Shown: positions 54,553 through 63,513 of the stretch, one piece after another
How positions within the stretch are numbered: position 1 is the first letter of the stretch
Layout of the letters: each line of letters begins with the position of its first letter
NCBI GenBank assembly: GCA_001184205.1
Contig: LBMP01000001.1
Location: 124,001 to 188,000, forward strand
Direction: 5' to 3'
Length of the DNA stretch: 64,000 nt
From: Desulfocarbo indianensis
GTDB taxonomy: Bacteria; Desulfobacterota; Desulfarculia; Desulfarculales; Desulfarculaceae
Translations under genes and position numbers: made by a program
The notes under the pieces: model-generated
The model's database searches: none
Seen by the model: the letters and a program-made list of their open reading frames with translations, nothing else
What the model was told of the DNA's origin: nothing

Positions 54553-56010
54553 ATGCTTCTTCGCGTCCTCAAGCTCATGTTCTTGGCGGGGCTGGGTCTG
54601 GCCTTGTGCCTGGCGGCCTGCCAATCCCAGCCGCCCGTGGTGCAAAACGACCGCTACCTGGTGGGGGCCTACTACTACCTCTGGTACCCCCAGAATTTTT
54701 CCCAGGGCTGGCTGCGGGCCAAGCTGGACCCGCCCCAGGAGCCCGTGCTGGGCCTTTATTCCTCCGACGATCCCCAGGTGGCCGAACAGCACATCGCCTG
54801 GTGCTCCCGCTACGGCGTGGATTTCCTGGCCCTGGGCTGGTGGCCCAGCCGCCCCCGGCAAAACCGGGCCATGTACCAGGGCTTTCTCAAGGCCAAGAAT
54901 CTGGGCGACATCAAGTTCTGCGTGTTCTACGAAACCCAGGACCTGGGCTTCGACCCGGTTTTGGGCATAACCCTGATGACCCGCGAAAAGATGGACCGCT
55001 TGGTGGCCGACGTTCGCCAGGTGGCCCAGACCTTTTTCAACCACCCCAGCTACCTGAAGGTCGCGGGCCGGCCGGTGATGATTTTCTACCTGACCCGGTC
55101 GGTCTACGTGAACTACCAGGAGGCCTTCACCCGCCTGCGCCAGGCCCTGCGGGACGACGGCTTCGACCCCTTCATCATCGGCGACGAGATTTTCTGGAAG
55201 GTGATCGAGGCCAAGGGCTCCTGGGCGGAAAGCGAGCCCAAAATAAAACCCACCGATTCCACCCAGCCCCAGGTGGACCGGGCCCGGCTGTTCGACGCCG
55301 TCACCGCCTACAACATGTACGAAGGCGGCAAGGGGCACCACGCGGGCTATGCCTCCCAAAGCGGGCATATGGCGGAAGTGGCGGCCAAGTACCGGCTCTA
55401 CCGCGACGCTCTGCAGGGCCAGGCGGCCTTCGTGCCCAACATCCTGCCCGGCTACAACGACCGGGGGGTGCGCCTGGGGGTGAATCATTACGCCATTCCC
55501 CGCCAGTGGGCTCCCGGCGCGCCCCAGGGCTCTTTTTTCAGGGAAAGCTTTCAGCGCCTGGCCTTTCCCTTGGTGGACCCCACGCTCAACATGATCATGA
55601 TTACCACCTTCAACGAGTGGAACGAGGACACCAGCATCGAGCCCCTAAGGCCGGCGCCGCCCACCAACCGCGACCAGAGCGCCAGCCAGCGCGATTACAC
55701 CCAGGGCTTTGCGTACGCCGGCTACGGCCTCGCCTATCTGGAGACCCTCAGGGACCAGGTCATCGCCGCGGCCGGCCGGGTGGTGCGGCCGGACGGCGCG
55801 CCGGCCGCCGGAGCCCTGGTCAAGGCCTGGCGCGAGGGCCGGGAAGTCGGCCGGGACCTCAGCGACTCGGCGGGTTACTACACCCTGAGCCGCCTGCGCA
55901 TGCCGCCGGGCGACTACGAGGTGGGCCTGGCCGCCGGCGGCCCCAGGCTGAAAGCGCGGGTGGAGCCCCAGCGCGCCACCCTCCTGGCGGACCTGGCGGC
56001 CGCTCCCTAG
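54553..56010 (+). CDS. GH99-like glycosidase lipoprotein with C-terminal carboxypeptidase-regulatory-like domain
   Basis: 485 residues from the ATG at 54553 behind AAGGA. Signal with lipobox-like LAAC (Cys19). GH99/GH71-type barrel marks: GAYYYLWYP start, DFLALGWWPS, and the terminal ITTFNEWNEDTSIEP with acidic pair. The last ~75 residues form a beta sandwich (AAGRVVRPDGAPAAGALVKAW...GYYTLSRLRMPPGDYEVGLA). It may trim mannose- or other alpha-linked surface glycans. Catalysis is likely but not proven. Confidence 0.75.
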   Translation: MLLRVLKLMFLAGLGLALCLAACQSQPPVVQNDRYLVGAYYYLWYPQNFSQGWLRAKLDPPQEPVLGLYSSDDPQVAEQHIAWCSRYGVDFLALGWWPSRPRQNRAMYQGFLKAKNLGDIKFCVFYETQDLGFDPVLGITLMTREKMDRLVADVRQVAQTFFNHPSYLKVAGRPVMIFYLTRSVYVNYQEAFTRLRQALRDDGFDPFIIGDEIFWKVIEAKGSWAESEPKIKPTDSTQPQVDRARLFDAVTAYNMYEGGKGHHAGYASQSGHMAEVAAKYRLYRDALQGQAAFVPNILPGYNDRGVRLGVNHYAIPRQWAPGAPQGSFFRESFQRLAFPLVDPTLNMIMITTFNEWNEDTSIEPLRPAPPTNRDQSASQRDYTQGFAYAGYGLAYLETLRDQVIAAAGRVVRPDGAPAAGALVKAWREGREVGRDLSDSAGYYTLSRLRMPPGDYEVGLAAGGPRLKARVEPQRATLLADLAAAP

Positions 56011-56181
56011 ACCACGCCGGCCATCCGCCGGCGCCCGGGCTCTGGACAAGACGGTTTAGCTCGTATACAAAACAGTAACGGCCCCGGGTAACCTGACGCG
56101 GTCCCCCGGCGGCCAGGGCATATATTCTTGCCAATTACACGGCCAGTAACGCGAAAAGCGCGCGGCCGGGGGAACCGCCCA

Positions 56182-56673
56182 ATGCGCCAAGACCGCTTCG
56201 ACATACTTAACCAGCTGCTCTGGAGCCTCATCCGCAAGGTCAATTTCCTGCAAAACCACCAGCAGGATTTCGGCACCGGCCAGCTCCTGACCTCGGCGGA
56301 AATCCACACCATCGAGGCGGTGGGTAAAAACCCCGGCCTCAACGTGACCGAGCTGGCCCATCACCTGGTGGTGACCAAGGGGGCCATCTCCCAGATAGCC
56401 AAGAAGCTGGAGGCCAAGGGCCTGCTCAGGCGCTACAAGGAAGAAAAAAACAGCAAGGAAATCCGCCTGACCCTCACCGATTTGGGCATCACGGCTTTTC
56501 GGAGGCACGCCGATTATCACGCCCGCTTGGATCAGCCGATCATGGAGGAGCTGGACCGGTTGAATCAAGAGCAGTTCGATTTTCTGCAGTACATGCTGCT
56601 GCGGCTCAACCAGGGCGCGGACTTGTACATCGCCCACCTGGAAAAGCAAACCCAAGTCAAGCAAGGCGGCTGA
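56182..56673 (+). CDS. MarR-family transcription regulator
   Basis: 163 residues from the ATG at 56182, behind GGGGGAA (longer frame upstream unsupported). Winged helix with TSAEIHTIEAVGKNPGLNVTELAHHLVVTKGAISQIAKKLEAKGLLRRYKEEKNSKEIRLTLTDLG, the standard wing and DxR-like turn. It probably regulates its own unit; no obvious palindrome was seen. Ligand unknown. Confidence 0.85.
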   Translation: MRQDRFDILNQLLWSLIRKVNFLQNHQQDFGTGQLLTSAEIHTIEAVGKNPGLNVTELAHHLVVTKGAISQIAKKLEAKGLLRRYKEEKNSKEIRLTLTDLGITAFRRHADYHARLDQPIMEELDRLNQEQFDFLQYMLLRLNQGADLYIAHLEKQTQVKQGG

Positions 56674-56715
56674 GATGAAAGGCGGGGCCGGCGCTGAACA
56701 TGCTTGCCGCGCCTA

Positions 56716-57942
56716 TCAGCCGATGGCGGCTGGGTCTTCTCCCCCCTTGGGAGCGGCGCGCAAGAGCGCCAGCAGGCCCTGCCCGGCCAGCACGCAGATG
56801 GCCGGCTCCACCGGCAGGCGGTAGCGGATGATGCCGTAGATCAAGGCGTGCGCCAGCACATGATAGCCCCAATATCCCCACAGGAGCCCGGCCCGGCCTC
56901 CCAAACCGTGCCGCCCCAGGGAAACCAGGGCCAACAGCACGATCAGGATATAGAACCCGCCCACCAACAGCCAGTTGCGCGGGCTGGCCCCCTCCCAGGT
57001 GGGCCGCCACATGTTCCATATCTTGGCCGGCAGCCTGCTCCAAAAGAGCTCGGGCCGCTCCGCCAGGCCTTGCAGGGCTTTTTGGCTTAGCTGGGCGCTC
57101 CAGGCGTTGTCGCTGATTCCGGGCGGCGGGCCGGGTGGCGGCTGCACGTCGTGGCCCCAGGAAAGATGCCCGCCGCTGCCGCCGGTGGAATCGGGCGCGT
57201 TGCCCAGATAGAACTCGAAGCCGCCCCTGGTGGAGAGCGGGATGAACTCGTGAAAGGTGACCGCGTTGCGGATCACCCAGGGAGCCAGGGCCAGGCCCAG
57301 GCCCAACAGCATGACCAGGGCCTTGCCTCTCTTGCCCGGCAGGACCAGGGCCGTTAACCCCGCCAGGCCCGCGAAGCCGGCCAGCACCGGCCTGGTCAAG
57401 ATCGCCGCCCCGGCCACCAGGCCCGCGGCCAGGGCCACACGCCAGGAATCGCGCATGTGGGCGTAGAGCGCCAGGAAGGCGGTGGCCAGAAAGACGTACA
57501 GGGTCTCGCCCAAGGGTATGGCCACGAAGGCGAAGCTCATGGGATAAAGCGCCGCCAGGCAGGCGGCGGCCAGGCCGGCTTTTTCGGAGAAACAGCGCCG
57601 GCCCAGGATGAACACCAGCCACACCGTGGCCGTGGACAGAAGCGCCTGGCTCAGATATATCCAGATCAATTCCGGGCCGCACAGCGCCTTGACCAGGGCC
57701 AGGAAAAGAGGATAGCCGGGCACGTCGGCGGCGGTGGGGTCCGCCCCGTTGTAGGCGAACACGCCGGATTCGGCCAGGTGTTTGGCCAGGCGCATGTAGC
57801 GCTTGGAGTCCGGCGCGAAGGTGGCCACCGCGAACAGGCCGTGATTGACCTGCGCGTACACGTAGGCCAGGCGCACGCCCAGGGCCAGGGCCAGGATGAG
57901 GAGCAGCCAGCGGCCGGTCCGCGCTTTGGCCGCCAGGCTCAC
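56716..57942 (-). CDS. GT-C (ArnT/PMT-like) membrane glycosyltransferase
   Basis: 408 residues with about ten membrane helices. The first periplasmic loop ends in acidic residues (FAPDSKRYMRLAKHLAESGVFAYNG), the position of catalytic Asp/Glu in GT39/GT83 enzymes, and PGYPLFLALVKAL follows. It would transfer a sugar from a polyprenyl-phosphate donor to lipid A, lipid or protein on the outer face of the inner membrane. Convergent with the MarR gene. Confidence 0.8.
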   Translation of the reverse strand: MSLAAKARTGRWLLLILALALGVRLAYVYAQVNHGLFAVATFAPDSKRYMRLAKHLAESGVFAYNGADPTAADVPGYPLFLALVKALCGPELIWIYLSQALLSTATVWLVFILGRRCFSEKAGLAAACLAALYPMSFAFVAIPLGETLYVFLATAFLALYAHMRDSWRVALAAGLVAGAAILTRPVLAGFAGLAGLTALVLPGKRGKALVMLLGLGLALAPWVIRNAVTFHEFIPLSTRGGFEFYLGNAPDSTGGSGGHLSWGHDVQPPPGPPPGISDNAWSAQLSQKALQGLAERPELFWSRLPAKIWNMWRPTWEGASPRNWLLVGGFYILIVLLALVSLGRHGLGGRAGLLWGYWGYHVLAHALIYGIIRYRLPVEPAICVLAGQGLLALLRAAPKGGEDPAAIG

Positions 57943-58009
57943 GCCGGATTCATCCCGCCGGCGGTCCGGCTTGCGGCGCTGATGCCGCGCGCGTGCTCCG
58001 CCGCCGTTC

Positions 58010-59155
58010 TCATGCCCCGCCCGCCAGTTCCGCGGCCGCGCTTGCCACCGCCTCGATCACCTGCTCCACCTCCCGGTCGCTCAGGCCGGGGTACAGGGGC
58101 AGGGTTATGGTGCGGTCGCCGATGCGCTCGGCCGCCGGGAAATCGCCGGGCCGGTGGCCCAGGGTGCGCCGGTAATAATCCAGGAGATGCACGGCCCGGT
58201 AGTTGACCGCCACCCCCACCCCCTTGGCCTGCAAGGCGGCCAGGAAGCGGTCGCGCTCCTCCACCCAGATGGTGAAAAGATGGCGGCCGCTCATTGCGCC
58301 CTGGGGCACCCTGGGGAAGTCCACCCCCGCCATGGCCGCGAAAGCCTCCTCATAACGCCGGCAGATCGCCTCGCGCCGGGCCAGGCGCTGGGCCAGCTTG
58401 GGCAACTGGGGCAAGAGCAGGGCGGCCAAAAGGTCCGGCAGGTTGGCCTTGCGGCCCAGCTCCACCATGTCCCAGTGCTGAAAAGCGCCGGCGTAGCGGT
58501 CGGCCGCGCCCTTGCTCATGCCGTGGTTGCGCAGTATCTTCAGCCGCTCGGCGGTCTCCTCCCACGGGCAGGCCACGGCCCCGCCCTCGCCGCAGGTCAG
58601 GTTCTTGGTGGCGTAGAAGCTGTAGCAGGCCGCGTCCGCCAGATCGGCCGAGCCCAGGCCGTCGCGGCGCGCCTCCAGGGCGTGGGCGCAGTCGGCGATG
58701 AGCTTCAGGCCGTGGGCGTCGCAGATGGCGCGCAGGGCGCGCATGTCGCACATTACGCCGTAGAGGTGCACCGGCAGCACGGCCTTGGTGCGCGGGGTGA
58801 TGGCCGCCGCCACCCGGCCGGCGTCCAGGTTGCCGGTGGCGGGCTCCACGTCCACGAACACCGGCTTGGCCCCCGCGTAGAGGCAGGCGTTGGCGGTGGC
58901 GATGAAGGTCATGGGCGTGGTAATCACCTCGTCGCCGGGTCCCACGCCCAGGGCCTTCAGGGCCAGCTCCAGGGCCGCGGTGCCGGTGGATACCGTGACC
59001 GCCTGGGGCGCTCCCAAGTAGGCGGCCAGCTCCTTTTCGAAGCGGGCGCACACGCCGCCGGTGGTGAGGAAAAGGGAATCCAGCACCTTTTCAAAAGCCT
59101 CGGCCTCCTCGCGGCCCAGGCCGTGCCGGTAAAAATCTATCTTCTGGTTGCCCAT
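58010..59155 (-). CDS. DegT/DnrJ/EryC1/StrS-family sugar aminotransferase
   Basis: 381 residues. PLP Lys184 sits in YSFYATKNLTCGEGGAV, Asp/Gln of the ring site in CDAHGLKLIADCAHALEA, early STGTAALELALKALG. It makes amino sugars from 4- or 3-keto NDP-sugars. It is in the surface carbohydrate region and is divergent from the heptose cluster. The product sugar is unknown. Confidence 0.9.
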   Translation of the reverse strand: MGNQKIDFYRHGLGREEAEAFEKVLDSLFLTTGGVCARFEKELAAYLGAPQAVTVSTGTAALELALKALGVGPGDEVITTPMTFIATANACLYAGAKPVFVDVEPATGNLDAGRVAAAITPRTKAVLPVHLYGVMCDMRALRAICDAHGLKLIADCAHALEARRDGLGSADLADAACYSFYATKNLTCGEGGAVACPWEETAERLKILRNHGMSKGAADRYAGAFQHWDMVELGRKANLPDLLAALLLPQLPKLAQRLARREAICRRYEEAFAAMAGVDFPRVPQGAMSGRHLFTIWVEERDRFLAALQAKGVGVAVNYRAVHLLDYYRRTLGHRPGDFPAAERIGDRTITLPLYPGLSDREVEQVIEAVASAAAELAGGA

Positions 59156-59380
59156 CGCGGAAACCGCCTCGCTAACGTTTGTGATTGCTCGCCTAAGGCT
59201 TCCTACGCCAGCGGTCCGGGCAAGTCAAGAGAAGCCCTTTGCACTTTTGCGCCGGCCCACCCCCGAGCGGGGCCGGGGACGCAAGGAAGCCGAGACCGCT
59301 TTGTGAATTTATGATATAGAAAAGCTGCTAATGGTTTGCCATTACTATACATACGGGGACCCACCCAGCGGAGTTTCCTC

Positions 59381-60388
59381 ATGATCATCGCCAAGGCCCC
59401 GGTCCGCATCTCCCTGGGGGGAGGTGGCACGGACCTCAAATCCTTTTATTCGCGCTTCGGCGGATTCCTGATCGCCGGCGGCATAGACCGCTACGTGTTC
59501 ATCTGCGCCAACCGGCGTTTCGAATCCACCATCCGGCTCAGCTATTCGCACACCGAGCAGGTGGAGCGGGTGGAGGACATCCAGCACAACATCTTCCGCG
59601 AGGCTTTAAGGCTCATGGATATCCAGAGCCACATCGAGCTGGCCTCCATCGCCGACGTGCCGGCCAACTGCGGCCTAGGCTCCTCCTCCAGCTTCACGGT
59701 GGCCCTGCTCATGGCGCTGCATTCCTACAAGCGCGACCTGGTGCCCCTGCGGGAGCTGGCCGAGCAGGCCTGCCGGATAGAGATCGATATCCTGGGCGCG
59801 CCCATCGGCAAGCAGGACCAGTACATGGCGGCCTTCGGCGGGGTGACCGCGCTCACCTTCGAGCCCGACGGCCACGTGCAGGTGGAACCGGTGCGCATTC
59901 CCGAGGACAAGCTGGTGGAGCTGGAATACAACATCGCCCTCTTTTACACCGGCATCCAGCGCAAGGCCTCCGACATCCTGGCCGGCCAGGACCGGAAGAC
60001 CAAGGAGGACGACCAGGGGGTGGTGGACCGCCTGAAGGAGATCAAGGAAATCGGGCTCACCACCCGCAAGTATTTCGAGAAAGGCGACTTGGATTCTTTC
60101 GGAGACCTTTTGCACCAGCATTGGCTCACCAAGAAAAAACTGAGCAGCGCCATATCCAACCCCGTCATCGACGAGGCCTACGAGGAGGCGCGCAAGGCCG
60201 GGGCGCTGGGCGGCAAGATCATGGGAGCCGGCGGCGGCGGCTTTTTCCTTTTCTATTGTCCGGGCAGCAAGCCCAAGGTGATCCAGCGCCTCACCACCAT
60301 GGGTCTAAGGTATTCCCCCTTCCGTTTCGATTTCGAGGGGGCCAAGATCGTGGCCAACATGCGAAAAGCCGAGCCCTTGGGGAGATGA
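59381..60388 (+). CDS. hddA: GHMP kinase, D-glycero-D-manno-heptose 7-phosphate kinase-like
   Basis: 335 residues from the ATG at 59381 (a longer frame starts 59336). GHMP motifs: APVRISLGGGGTDL, GLGSSSSFTVALL (motif 2, Walker-like Ser-rich), KIMGAGGGGFFLFY (motif 3). The size and the following SIS isomerase and HAD phosphatase indicate HddA, which phosphorylates C1 of manno-heptose 7-phosphate in the GDP-heptose or ADP-heptose route. The three genes follow with 3-bp or overlapping junctions. Confidence 0.87.
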   Translation: MIIAKAPVRISLGGGGTDLKSFYSRFGGFLIAGGIDRYVFICANRRFESTIRLSYSHTEQVERVEDIQHNIFREALRLMDIQSHIELASIADVPANCGLGSSSSFTVALLMALHSYKRDLVPLRELAEQACRIEIDILGAPIGKQDQYMAAFGGVTALTFEPDGHVQVEPVRIPEDKLVELEYNIALFYTGIQRKASDILAGQDRKTKEDDQGVVDRLKEIKEIGLTTRKYFEKGDLDSFGDLLHQHWLTKKKLSSAISNPVIDEAYEEARKAGALGGKIMGAGGGGFFLFYCPGSKPKVIQRLTTMGLRYSPFRFDFEGAKIVANMRKAEPLGR

Positions 60389-60391
60389 AAA

Positions 60392-60994
60392 ATGATTGAC
60401 GACTATATCGCCAGGTATCTGGAGGAGGCCCAGCGGATAGCGGCCGGCCTGGATGCGGCCGAGTTGGAGCGCATGGTTTCCTTGATCGTGAGCGTGCGCC
60501 AGGAAGGCGGGCGCATGTTTTTCCTGGGGGTGGGCGGCGGCGCGGGCAACGCCTCCCACGCGGTGAACGATTTCCGCAAGATCGCCGGCATGGAATGCTA
60601 CGCGCCCACCGACAACGTGAGCGAGCTCACCGCGCTCATCAACGACGAGGGCTGGGAGGGCGTTTTCGCGCGCTGGCTCAAGGGAAGCCGCCTGTCGTCC
60701 TACGACGCGGTGTTCGTCTTCAGCGTGGGCGGCGGCAGCCTGGAAAAGCGCATCAGCGTGAACCTGGTGGAAGCCCTCAAGCTGGCCCAGGAGGTGGGCG
60801 CCCGCATCCTGGGCGTGGTGGGGCGCGACGGCGGCTACACCAAGCAGGTGGCCGACGCCTGCGTGGTGATACCCACCCTGGGAGACGACACCGTGACCCC
60901 CCACACCGAGGCGTTCCAGGCCGTGGTCTGGCATCTTTTGGTCTCGCACCCCATGGTGCTCAAAAACGAGATGAAGTGGGAATCGGTGAAGTGA
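60392..60994 (+). CDS. gmhA: Phosphoheptose isomerase (SIS domain)
   Basis: 200 residues. SIS fold with GGRMFFLGVGGGAGNASHAVNDF (sugar phosphate loop), VFSVGGGSLEK and ACVVIPTLGDDTVTPHTEAFQAVVWHLLV, the late Glu/His pair used for catalysis. It makes D-glycero-D-manno-heptose 7-phosphate from sedoheptulose 7-phosphate. It starts 3 bp after hddA. Confidence 0.88.
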   Translation: MIDDYIARYLEEAQRIAAGLDAAELERMVSLIVSVRQEGGRMFFLGVGGGAGNASHAVNDFRKIAGMECYAPTDNVSELTALINDEGWEGVFARWLKGSRLSSYDAVFVFSVGGGSLEKRISVNLVEALKLAQEVGARILGVVGRDGGYTKQVADACVVIPTLGDDTVTPHTEAFQAVVWHLLVSHPMVLKNEMKWESVK

Positions 60995-61518
60995 GGCGGG
61001 CGGTTTTCCTGGACCGCGACGGAACCCTGAACCATCTGGTGCCCAGGGGCGACGGCTCCTGGGCCTCGCCCAGGGCGGCGGCCGAGTTCGAGCTGGCGGC
61101 GGGCGCGGAAGAGGTGGTGGCCAGGCTTAAAAAAGCCGGCTTTCTGGTGCTGGTGGCCACCAACCAGCCGGACGTGGCGCGCGGTTTTTTGAGCCCGGCC
61201 CAGTTGGAGGAGATGCACCGGCTGCTGGCAACGCGCCTGGCCGTGGACGAGATCCTGGTCTGCCCCCATGACGACGCCGACGGCTGCGCCTGCCGCAAGC
61301 CCCTGCCCGGCATGCTCCTGGAGGCCGCCCGGCGCCGGGCCATCGACCTGGGGCGGTCCTTCATGGTGGGCGATTCCTGGAAGGACATGGAGGCGGCCCG
61401 GCGGGCCGGCGTCACCGGCATTCTCATCGCCGCCGAATACAACCAAGAAGTGACTTGCGGCCTGCGCGCCGAAAGTCTAGAATCCGCCTGCGACTATATT
61501 TTGAGACAAGGACGGTAG
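60991..61518 (+). CDS. gmhB: D,D-heptose 1,7-bisphosphate phosphatase (HAD)
   Basis: 175 residues from the GTG at 60991, which overlaps the gmhA stop by 4 bp (GTGA). HAD motif FLDRDGTLN, VATNQPDVARG, MVGDSWKDMEAARRAGV, and the GmhB zinc loop CPHDDADGCACRKP (Cys-x-His and Cys-x-Cys). It removes the C7 phosphate from heptose 1,7-bisphosphate made by HddA. Confidence 0.92.
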   Translation: MRRAVFLDRDGTLNHLVPRGDGSWASPRAAAEFELAAGAEEVVARLKKAGFLVLVATNQPDVARGFLSPAQLEEMHRLLATRLAVDEILVCPHDDADGCACRKPLPGMLLEAARRRAIDLGRSFMVGDSWKDMEAARRAGVTGILIAAEYNQEVTCGLRAESLESACDYILRQGR

Positions 61519-61523
61519 CGCTC

Positions 61524-62207
61524 ATGGCCATCTTTTTGGATAGCGGCAAGATCGAGGACGTCAGGAAATACCTGGCCTGGGGGGTGATCCGCGGGGTCAC
61601 CACCAACCCCACCATCTTTTTCAACGACGGAGTCACCGGCGGCGTCAAGGGCATGAAGGCCCGCGCCAAGGAGATAGCCGACCTGATCCACCCCTATCCC
61701 CTCTCCCTGGAAGTGACCAGCAACGACCGCGGGCAGATGATTGCCCAGGCCCTGGATTTCGCCTCCATCGCGGAAAACATCAACGTGAAGATCACGGTGC
61801 ACGGCCCCCAGGGCGAGACCGAAAACCTGGAAGTGGTGCACGAGCTGGAAACCCGCCACGACGTGCGGGTGAACTGCACCGCCATGATGAGCGGCCAGCA
61901 ATGCCTCCTGGCCGCCCTGGCCGGGGCCAGCTATGTTTCGCTTTTCGGCGGCCGGGTGAACAACATGGGCTACGACAGCCGCGAGGAGATCTCCCGCCTG
62001 CGCCGGGTGCTGGACCTGCAAGGCCTGGGCGCCCAGATCATCATCGGCTCCACCCGCGAGGTGCTCAACGTCATCGAGTGGCTGGACGCCGGCGCCCACA
62101 TCGTCACCGTCACCCCCAACCTGATCCAGGGCATGCTGGTGCACCCCTACACCAAGGAAACCGTGCAGATGTTCCTGGATGACGCCAAGAAATGCGAACA
62201 GGTCTAA
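61524..62207 (+). CDS. Transaldolase-family protein
   Basis: 227 residues from the ATG at 61524. FLDSGKIEDVRKYLAWGVIRGVTTNPTIFF opens the barrel; Lys89 in INVKITVHGP is the Schiff-base residue; the short length matches TalC/FSA-like enzymes. It follows gmhB by 5 bp. It may make sedoheptulose 7-phosphate or a related ketose for GmhA, keeping supply inside the operon. A fructose-6-P aldolase role is possible. Confidence 0.85.
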   Translation: MAIFLDSGKIEDVRKYLAWGVIRGVTTNPTIFFNDGVTGGVKGMKARAKEIADLIHPYPLSLEVTSNDRGQMIAQALDFASIAENINVKITVHGPQGETENLEVVHELETRHDVRVNCTAMMSGQQCLLAALAGASYVSLFGGRVNNMGYDSREEISRLRRVLDLQGLGAQIIIGSTREVLNVIEWLDAGAHIVTVTPNLIQGMLVHPYTKETVQMFLDDAKKCEQV

Positions 62208-62220
62208 ACCTGCGTGAGCT

Positions 62221-63510
62221 TTAGGCGGCCTTGAGGGCCCGGGCCAAGCCCCGGGCCTTTTCCACGCACTGATCCATGTTCAGGTATTCGAAGCGGCCCC
62301 AGCGCCCGCAGACCTGGATGCCCTGTTCGGCCAGCCAGGCGTAGACCTTGCCCCGGTTGGCCAGATAGTCCAGATCGTAGACCACGTAGGCGTAGGGGAT
62401 GCGCCGCACCTGGGCGGCCACCACCTCGCCCGGCTTGATGCCGCAAAGCTCGGCCACGTCCTGCAAGGTCCGCTCGATGAGCCAGGCGTCGTCGGCCTGC
62501 AAGAGGGGATCGCCCGGCGGCGCGGTGATTTCGGCCACCAGGTTGGAGCAGCCCCGCGGCGCGTTGCCCGCGGAAAAATAGCTCATGTAGCACACCCGGT
62601 GGGGCAGGCGCTCCGGGTCGGGGATGTAGACGGCGCTCTTGTCCATGAGCCCCTGGTGGCCCACCCCCAGCATCACCAGGATGATGGAGTTGTAGACCAG
62701 GCGGCCGGCGGCTTGGCTCACCGCCTGGGGCACGCCCTCCAGGCAGGCCAGCAGGTCCCAGGGCGCCAGGGTGGATGCCAGGTTTCGGCAGCCGTAAACC
62801 CGCCCGCCGTCGGAGACCTCCCAGCCGTCCCCGGTTTTCTTTATGCGGCTCACCCGGCAGCCGTTCACCAGGGGCGCGCCGTGGGCCAGGCCGCGGATCA
62901 GGGCCTCGATGCCGCCGGTGCGGGGATAGTGGAAATTAAGCTGGTGGGTGTAGCCCTCGGTCTCGATGCCGATGGCGCTTTTCACCACGTCTTCCAAAGG
63001 CGGGCTGGGTATGCGCTCCACCCAGTGCACCGAGATGTCCCTGGCCGGCCGCTTCCATATTTTATCGTTGTAGGGCAGCAGGTATTTGTCGCTGATGCCG
63101 TCGCCGAAGCGAAAACGCGACCACTCCTCCAGGTTGGCGGGCTTGCCCCCGGCGTTGCGCGCCAGAAACCCCATGAGGCAATCGAACGCGTCGTTTTTGT
63201 CCAGGGCGGCCAGGTCGTTCTCAAAGGGGTATTTCACGAAGCGGTCGCGGAACCATATCTGGTTGTTGCGTCTTTGGGTCAGGCGGTTGTCGCCCAGCCA
63301 GCCCAGCAGGGTGTCCAACAATCCCTGGTCGCGGGAAAAAAGAATGTGGCCGCCGATGTCATAGGTGAAGCCCTGGTTCTCAAAGCTGCGGCAGAGCCCG
63401 CCCGGCCTTTCCTCGGCCTCCAGCACCAGGCATCGGTTGTCCAGGAAGCGGGCCAGGGAAAGCCCGCTCAGGCCGCCGCCGATGATTATGGTCTCCGCGT
63501 AGTCGCTCAT
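62221..63510 (-). CDS. FAD-dependent UDP-galactopyranose mutase-like / protoporphyrinogen oxidase-like protein
   Basis: 429 residues. Dinucleotide fold IIIGGGLSGLSLARFL, the second FAD loop EAEERPGGLCRSFE, and the GGHILFS and FRPYNDKIW-type LLPYNDKIWKRPARD segments. This is the family that includes UDP-galactopyranose mutase-like proteins of LPS regions. It is convergent with the transaldolase (13-bp gap) and 3 bp after the nucleotidyltransferase gene in the other direction, with which it forms an operon. Substrate unknown. Confidence 0.78.
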   Translation of the reverse strand: MSDYAETIIIGGGLSGLSLARFLDNRCLVLEAEERPGGLCRSFENQGFTYDIGGHILFSRDQGLLDTLLGWLGDNRLTQRRNNQIWFRDRFVKYPFENDLAALDKNDAFDCLMGFLARNAGGKPANLEEWSRFRFGDGISDKYLLPYNDKIWKRPARDISVHWVERIPSPPLEDVVKSAIGIETEGYTHQLNFHYPRTGGIEALIRGLAHGAPLVNGCRVSRIKKTGDGWEVSDGGRVYGCRNLASTLAPWDLLACLEGVPQAVSQAAGRLVYNSIILVMLGVGHQGLMDKSAVYIPDPERLPHRVCYMSYFSAGNAPRGCSNLVAEITAPPGDPLLQADDAWLIERTLQDVAELCGIKPGEVVAAQVRRIPYAYVVYDLDYLANRGKVYAWLAEQGIQVCGRWGRFEYLNMDQCVEKARGLARALKAA

Positions 63511-63513
63511 GCT

